From Nocardioides nematodiphilus (GTDB lineage: Bacteria; Actinomycetota; Actinomycetes; Propionibacteriales; Nocardioidaceae), in NCBI RefSeq assembly GCF_020216525.1, contig NZ_JAIWOY010000002.1:463213-527212 (forward strand): DNA of 64,000 nucleotides, given 5' to 3'. This document shows, one piece after another, positions 60,167 through 64,000 of this stretch (within the stretch, counting starts at the first letter, position 1; every line of letters begins with the position of its first letter). A model generated the notes under the pieces. That model was not told where the DNA came from. It saw nothing but the letters and a program-made list of their open reading frames with translations, and searched no databases. Both the position numbers and the translations under genes were made by a program.

Positions 60167-60189
60167 GCTTCACGCCTGAAATGGATCGA

Positions 60190-61329
60190 TCAAGGGGCGT
60201 CCGGAGCGGGGTGCCCCGGGGCCGAGACCTTGGGCAGCAGGAAGGTCAGCGAGAGGGTGATGACGACCATCACGCCGATGGCCGACCACATCAATGGACC
60301 TGTATAGAGGCTGGCCAGGACCGATCCGAAGCCGATCAGCGCGGCCCACAGCCACATGATCAGCACCGCACGGCGCTGGGAGTGGCCGATCTCCAGCAGT
60401 CGGTGGTGCAGGTGGAGCTTGTCGGGCGCGAACGGCGAGCGGCCGGCCCGGGTGCGTCGTACGACCGCCAGCACCAGATCGGTGAACGGGACGATCAGGA
60501 TCGTCACCGGTAGCAGCACCGGGAGGAGCGTGGGCAGCAGGCTCGCCTTCGCCCCGTCGGCGCCCGAGGTGAGGTCGGCCGAGGAGAACTGGCCCGAGAG
60601 ACTGACTGCGCTGGCGGCCAGGACCAGGCCGATCAGCATCGAGCCGCTGTCGCCCATGAAGAGGCGCGCGGGGTGCCAGTTGTGGACCAGGAACCCGGCG
60701 CAGGCTCCCGCGAGCGCGGCGCTCAGGAGCGCGGGCGTGGCGGCGCGGGGCAGGTCGTTGGCGCGCAGCAGCTCGTAGGAGAAGAGGAAGAACGAGACCG
60801 CGCCGATGCCGACCACCCCGGCCGCGAGACCGTCGAGCCCGTCGACGAAGTTGACCGCGTTGATGGTCGCCACGACCACCAGTCCGGTCAGCAGCGCCCC
60901 CTGGGCCGGGTCGAGCGAGAAGACGCGGCCCTCGGACCAGGTGATGAAGGTGTACTGGATGCCGAACCAGATGAGCACCCCGACGGCGAGGATCTGACCG
61001 CCCAGCTTGGTGAGCGCATCCAGCTCGAAGATGTCGTCGAGCACCCCGACCGCGCAGATCAGCGCCCCGGCCGCCAGCACGATGCCGGCGTCGTGCACCA
61101 CGAACGGCTGCGTCTCGGCGAGGAACGGCATGTGCCGCGCGACCAGGTAGGCGGCACCGAGGCCGCCGAGCATCGCCAGACCTCCCATGTACGGGATCGG
61201 CTCGGCGTGCACGTCACGGTCGCGCACCTTCGCGACGGCGCCGGTGCGCAGCGCGACCTCACGGGCCACCACGGTCAGCAGGAAGGTGACCGCGCCGGCG
61301 ACGAGGAAGAGCAGGAGGTAGACCCGCAT
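60190..61329 (-). CDS. wecA: Undecaprenyl/decaprenyl-phosphate GlcNAc-1-phosphate transferase
   Basis: WecA loads GlcNAc-1-P onto polyprenyl phosphate, the first lipid-linked step of arabinogalactan linker or teichoic-type polymer synthesis. The 379-residue protein has about 11 helices and the family motifs PYMGGLAM near 46, the DD pair in GVLDDIFELDALTK near 94-107, NFVDGLDGLAAG near 158, FMGDSGSMLIG near 222 and the HIHH-like HLHHRLLEIG near 310. It lies between sua5 and the atp operon, the usual actinobacterial position, and starts three bases after the sua5 stop. Confidence 0.95.
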   Translation of the reverse strand: MRVYLLLFLVAGAVTFLLTVVAREVALRTGAVAKVRDRDVHAEPIPYMGGLAMLGGLGAAYLVARHMPFLAETQPFVVHDAGIVLAAGALICAVGVLDDIFELDALTKLGGQILAVGVLIWFGIQYTFITWSEGRVFSLDPAQGALLTGLVVVATINAVNFVDGLDGLAAGVVGIGAVSFFLFSYELLRANDLPRAATPALLSAALAGACAGFLVHNWHPARLFMGDSGSMLIGLVLAASAVSLSGQFSSADLTSGADGAKASLLPTLLPVLLPVTILIVPFTDLVLAVVRRTRAGRSPFAPDKLHLHHRLLEIGHSQRRAVLIMWLWAALIGFGSVLASLYTGPLMWSAIGVMVVITLSLTFLLPKVSAPGHPAPDAP

Positions 61330-61332
61330 GGA

Positions 61333-62001
61333 TCAGACCACGCCCTGGACACTGACCCCGTGAGCGGCCAGGACCGCGTCGATGCGCTCCACGGAGAGGG
61401 CGCCCAGCCGCAGCAGGCGGGGCTCGGCGGCGGTGGCGTCCAGGATCGTGGAGGCCTCTCCCCCGGGCACGGTGCCGTCGTCGACGATCACGATGACGTC
61501 CTCGCCGAGCATCTCCTCGGCGGCGTCGGCGTCCAGCGCTGCGGCGCGGCCGGTCTTGTTCGCCGAGCTGACCGCGAGGGGACCCGTACGGCCGAGGATC
61601 TCCAGGGCCACGGCATGGTCGGGGACGCGGACCGCGACCGTGCCGCGGGTCTCGCCCAGGTCCCATTGGAGCGAGGACTGCTGATGCAGGACGACGGTCA
61701 GCGGGCCGGGCCAGAACTCGACGAACAGGGCACGGGCCCAGTCGGGGATGTCGATGGCGAGGGCGTCGACGGTGCTCGGGGCGGCGACGAGGACCGGCGG
61801 CGGCATCTCACGGCCCCGGCCCTTGGCCGCCAGCAGCTTGCGGACCGCGGCGGCGTCGAAGGCGTCGGCGGCGATGCCGTACACGGTGTCGGTCGGGATG
61901 ACGGCGACCTCGCCCGCGCGGAGCGCCTGCACGGCCGCGCTGACCGCGGCCTCGCGCTCCTCGTCGGTGCCGGTGGTGAAGCGCTTGCTCATGGAGGTCA
62001 T
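61333..62001 (-). CDS. sua5: Threonylcarbamoyl-AMP synthase (Sua5/YrdC)
   Basis: This enzyme makes threonylcarbamoyl-AMP for the t6A37 modification of tRNAs. The 222-residue product has only the YrdC domain with no C-terminal Sua5 extension: PTDTVYGIAADAF near 42-54, KGRGREMPPPVLVA near 67, FWPGPLTVVLH near 104 and SSANKTG near 152. The start ATG 62001 overlaps the prmC stop (ATGA) and is preferred over an in-frame ATG at 61992. Confidence 0.94.
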   Translation of the reverse strand: MTSMSKRFTTGTDEEREAAVSAAVQALRAGEVAVIPTDTVYGIAADAFDAAAVRKLLAAKGRGREMPPPVLVAAPSTVDALAIDIPDWARALFVEFWPGPLTVVLHQQSSLQWDLGETRGTVAVRVPDHAVALEILGRTGPLAVSSANKTGRAAALDADAAEEMLGEDVIVIVDDGTVPGGEASTILDATAAEPRLLRLGALSVERIDAVLAAHGVSVQGVV

Positions 62002-62852
62002 CGTGCCAGCCTCGCGGTCACGTAGCGCGGTCGACCTGCCAGGTCGAGATGGTCGCGGACGTCGATCCACCGGCCGGTGGCCGCGAAGATCGCGGGCGCG
62101 CCGCCCGCAGCGCCATCAGGGCCCTGCTCGTCCGCGTGCTCGAAGCCGACCACGCCGCCGGGCGTGAGCAGCAGGGCTGCGCGCTGCTCGAGGACGCGGA
62201 TCGCGTCCAGCCCGTCCTGGCCGGAGAAGAGGGCCAGGTGCGGGTCGTGGTCGCGGGCCTCGGTGGCGACCGACTCCCACGCCTCGAGCGGGATGTACGG
62301 CGGGTTGCAGACCACCACGTCGACGGCGCCGAGCAGGTCGTCGAAGGCGGTGGCCATGTCGCCCTGTCGCAGATCGACACCCGTGTCGGCGAGGTTCCGC
62401 TCGGCCCAGGGGAAGGCGTCCTCGGAGAGCTCCACCGCGTGCACCTCGGCGCCCGGGACCTCGTCCTTGATCGCCTTGGCGATGGCGCCCGAGCCGGTGC
62501 ACAGGTCGATGACGACCGGGGCCTCGACCAGCGACGCCTGCTCGATGGCCCAGCCGGCCAACAGCTCGGTCTCGGGGCGCGGCACGAAGACGCCGGGGCC
62601 CACAGCCAGCTCGACGTGGCGGAAGTACGCGGTGCCGGTGAGGTGCTGCAGCGGCTCGCGGGCGGCCCGGCGCGCGATGAGCGTCCCGTACGCCTCGATG
62701 TGGGCGGCCTCCACCTCATCGACCAGCGCCAGCTGGGACCGGGTCGTGCCGAGCACGTGGGCGAGCAGCTCGGCCGCGTCGTGCTCGGGGCTGGCGACTC
62801 CCCCGTCCCGCAGGCGGTCGGTCGCGCTCGCGAGCAGCTCGCGACGCCTCAC
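61998..62852 (-). CDS. prmC: Release factor glutamine methyltransferase
   Basis: PrmC methylates the Gln of the GGQ motif in release factors, including PrfA encoded next to it. The 284-residue product has the N-terminal helical domain, [14 protein letters not shown] near 98-111, the SAM-binding [15 protein letters not shown] near 121-135 and the catalytic [10 protein letters not shown] near 188-197. The start is GTG 62852, overlapping the prfA TGA (GTGA). A longer frame upstream would run through prfA and is rejected. Confidence 0.96.
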   Translation of the reverse strand: MRRRELLASATDRLRDGGVASPEHDAAELLAHVLGTTRSQLALVDEVEAAHIEAYGTLIARRAAREPLQHLTGTAYFRHVELAVGPGVFVPRPETELLAGWAIEQASLVEAPVVIDLCTGSGAIAKAIKDEVPGAEVHAVELSEDAFPWAERNLADTGVDLRQGDMATAFDDLLGAVDVVVCNPPYIPLEAWESVATEARDHDPHLALFSGQDGLDAIRVLEQRAALLLTPGGVVGFEHADEQGPDGAAGGAPAIFAATGRWIDVRDHLDLAGRPRYVTARLAR

Positions 62853-63922
62853 TTCTCGAGCGCCTCGAGCCGGGCGGCGAGGTCGGCCTCGACCGCCGAG
62901 TTGAGCACCGGACCGAGGTCGCCGTCGAGCACCTGGTCGAGGTTGTAGGCCTTGTAGCCGGTGCGGTGGTCGGAGATCCGGTTCTCGGGGTAGTTGTAGG
63001 TGCGGATCCGCTCGGAGCGGTCGACCGTACGGACCTGCGAGCGGCGGGCGTCGCTGGCCTCGGCGTCGGCCGCCTCCTGGGCCGCGGCGAGCAGCCGGGC
63101 GCGCAGGACCCGCATCGCGGACTCCTTGTTCTGCAGCTGCGACTTCTCGTTCTGGCACGAGACGACGATGCCGGTCGGGAGGTGGGTGATCCGGACCGCG
63201 GAGTCGGTGGTGTTGACGCTCTGCCCGCCGGGGCCGCCGGAGCGGAAGACGTCGATGCGCAGGTCGTTCTCGTTGATCTCGACGTCGACGGTCTCGGCCT
63301 CCGGCATCACCAGGACGCCGGCGGCCGACGTGTGGATGCGGCCCTGGGACTCCGTGGCGGGCACGCGCTGGACGCGGTGCACGCCGCCCTCGAACTTGAG
63401 CTGCCCGTACGGGGCCTCCCCCGGCGCGGGCGTCCCCTTCGCCTTCACCGCGACGGTGACGGACTTGTAGCCGCCCAGGTCGGACTCGTTGGCGTCGATC
63501 AGCTCGACCTTCCAGCCGAGGCGCTCGGCGTAGCGCATGTACATCCGCAGCAGGTCGCCGGCGAAGAGGGCCGACTCCTCGCCGCCCTCCCCCGACTTCA
63601 CCTCGAGGATCGCGTCCTTGTCATCGGTGGGGTCGCGGGGCACGAGCAGTCGGCGCAGCCGCTCCTCGGCCTCGACGCGACGCGCCGACAGCGTCTCGAC
63701 CTCATCGGCGAAGTCCGGGTCGTCGGCGGCGAGCTCGCGCGCCGCCTCGACGTCGCCCTCGAGCTGGGTGAGGTCGCGCCACGCGCCGATGATCGCGTTG
63801 AGCTCGGCGTAGCGCTGGTTGAGCTTCTTGGCCAGGCGCGCGTCGGCATGCGTCTCGGGCTCGGCCAGCCGGCTCTCCAGCGCGGCGTGCTCCTCGACGA
63901 GTCCCTCAACTGCTTCGAACAT
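62849..63922 (-). CDS. prfA: Peptide chain release factor 1
   Basis: RF1 ends translation at UAA and UAG. The 357-residue product has the GGQ loop [19 protein letters not shown] near 227-245, the anticodon-like PAT-class segment ([17 protein letters not shown] near 185-201) and coiled N-terminal domain. Its start ATG 63922 is preceded by a weak ribosome site. It heads the minus-strand block prfA-prmC-sua5-wecA, with four-base overlaps or three-base gaps between genes. Confidence 0.98.
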   Translation of the reverse strand: MFEAVEGLVEEHAALESRLAEPETHADARLAKKLNQRYAELNAIIGAWRDLTQLEGDVEAARELAADDPDFADEVETLSARRVEAEERLRRLLVPRDPTDDKDAILEVKSGEGGEESALFAGDLLRMYMRYAERLGWKVELIDANESDLGGYKSVTVAVKAKGTPAPGEAPYGQLKFEGGVHRVQRVPATESQGRIHTSAAGVLVMPEAETVDVEINENDLRIDVFRSGGPGGQSVNTTDSAVRITHLPTGIVVSCQNEKSQLQNKESAMRVLRARLLAAAQEAADAEASDARRSQVRTVDRSERIRTYNYPENRISDHRTGYKAYNLDQVLDGDLGPVLNSAVEADLAARLEALEK

Positions 63923-63966
63923 GACCTACTCCGACCGGCGACTGGGTGCGTGTGGGGAAATGACGA

Positions 63967-64000
63967 GCGCCGACCTTCCCGCGATCGGGAAGGTCGGCGC
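63967..64000 (-). terminator. Strong hairpin terminator at the window edge
   Basis: A perfect 15-bp stem (63967-63981 with 63986-64000) and 4-nt loop, upstream of prfA on the minus strand. It probably ends the preceding gene, often rpmE at this position, which lies outside the window. The stem may continue past base 64000. Confidence 0.8.

Overview
The window is a high-GC chromosomal segment of an actinobacterium. Several things point to the order Propionibacteriales, most likely a Nocardioides-like organism: the GlgE alpha-glucan operon, NucS in place of MutS/MutL, the gene order prfA-prmC-sua5-wecA-atp, a DUF2550 gene behind atpC, crotonyl-CoA carboxylase/reductase together with a MeaA-type mutase, and many start codons that appear leaderless (TANNNT box 6-8 nt before ATG/GTG). 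The genus is an inference from gene content. I see no rRNA, tRNA, prophage, transposase or CRISPR array. No gene-free stretch exceeds 300 bases.

Layout. 1-3.4 kb: nadD (cut by the window edge), a 52-aa membrane protein, proA and a secreted phospholipase-D-like protein, all on the minus strand. 3.5-6.6 kb: etfBA, a small membrane protein and a crotonase-family enoyl-CoA hydratase. 6.6-23.2 kb: an alpha-glucan and trehalose locus (glgX, glgP, then the overlapping operon glgE-treS-mak-glgB, and a GNAT-like/NUDIX protein). It is split at 11.5-15.4 kb by an unknown membrane protein and an arsenic cassette (arsC-aquaporin-arsR, with a divergent FAD oxidoreductase). 23.2-26.9 kb: EamA exporter, LysR regulator, a CnoX-like protein without its CxxC motif, a PH-domain protein, and two repeat clusters. 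26.9-31.2 kb: meaB, thiolase, methylmalonyl-CoA epimerase, ccrA. 31.3-35.7 kb: DivIVA-like coiled coil, AI-2E exporter, a truncated flavin reductase, EamA exporter, CGNR regulator. 35.8-43.3 kb: ECF sigma factor with a membrane partner, hydrolase, glycine-rich membrane protein, two DinB proteins around a WYL regulator, TMEM175 channel, MFS transporter. 43.4-50.6 kb: 3-hydroxyacyl-CoA dehydrogenase, GGDEF-EAL protein, nucS, an ArsC/Spx-family protein, ethylmalonyl-CoA mutase, STAS protein, PduO adenosyltransferase. 50.7-64 kb: MFS protein, then the atp operon read on the minus strand, wecA, sua5, prmC, prfA and a strong terminator at the edge.

How the genes work together. Thiolase, 3-hydroxyacyl-CoA dehydrogenase, a crotonase, CcrA, epimerase and the MeaA-type mutase, with the mutase chaperone MeaB, the cobalamin adenosyltransferase and ETF, cover most of the first half of the ethylmalonyl-CoA pathway for acetate/C2 assimilation. 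Five of these transcription units (etfBA, thiolase, ccrA, 3-hydroxyacyl-CoA dehydrogenase, mutase) have the same 14-bp palindrome, TTACY-N4-RGTAA, 10-53 nt before the start codon. A sixth copy lies between glgP and the unknown membrane protein. I read this as an operator of one (probably TetR-type) regulator encoded elsewhere. It is the most notable regulatory signal in the window. The glucan genes make and break down alpha-1,4-glucan from trehalose through maltose-1-phosphate.
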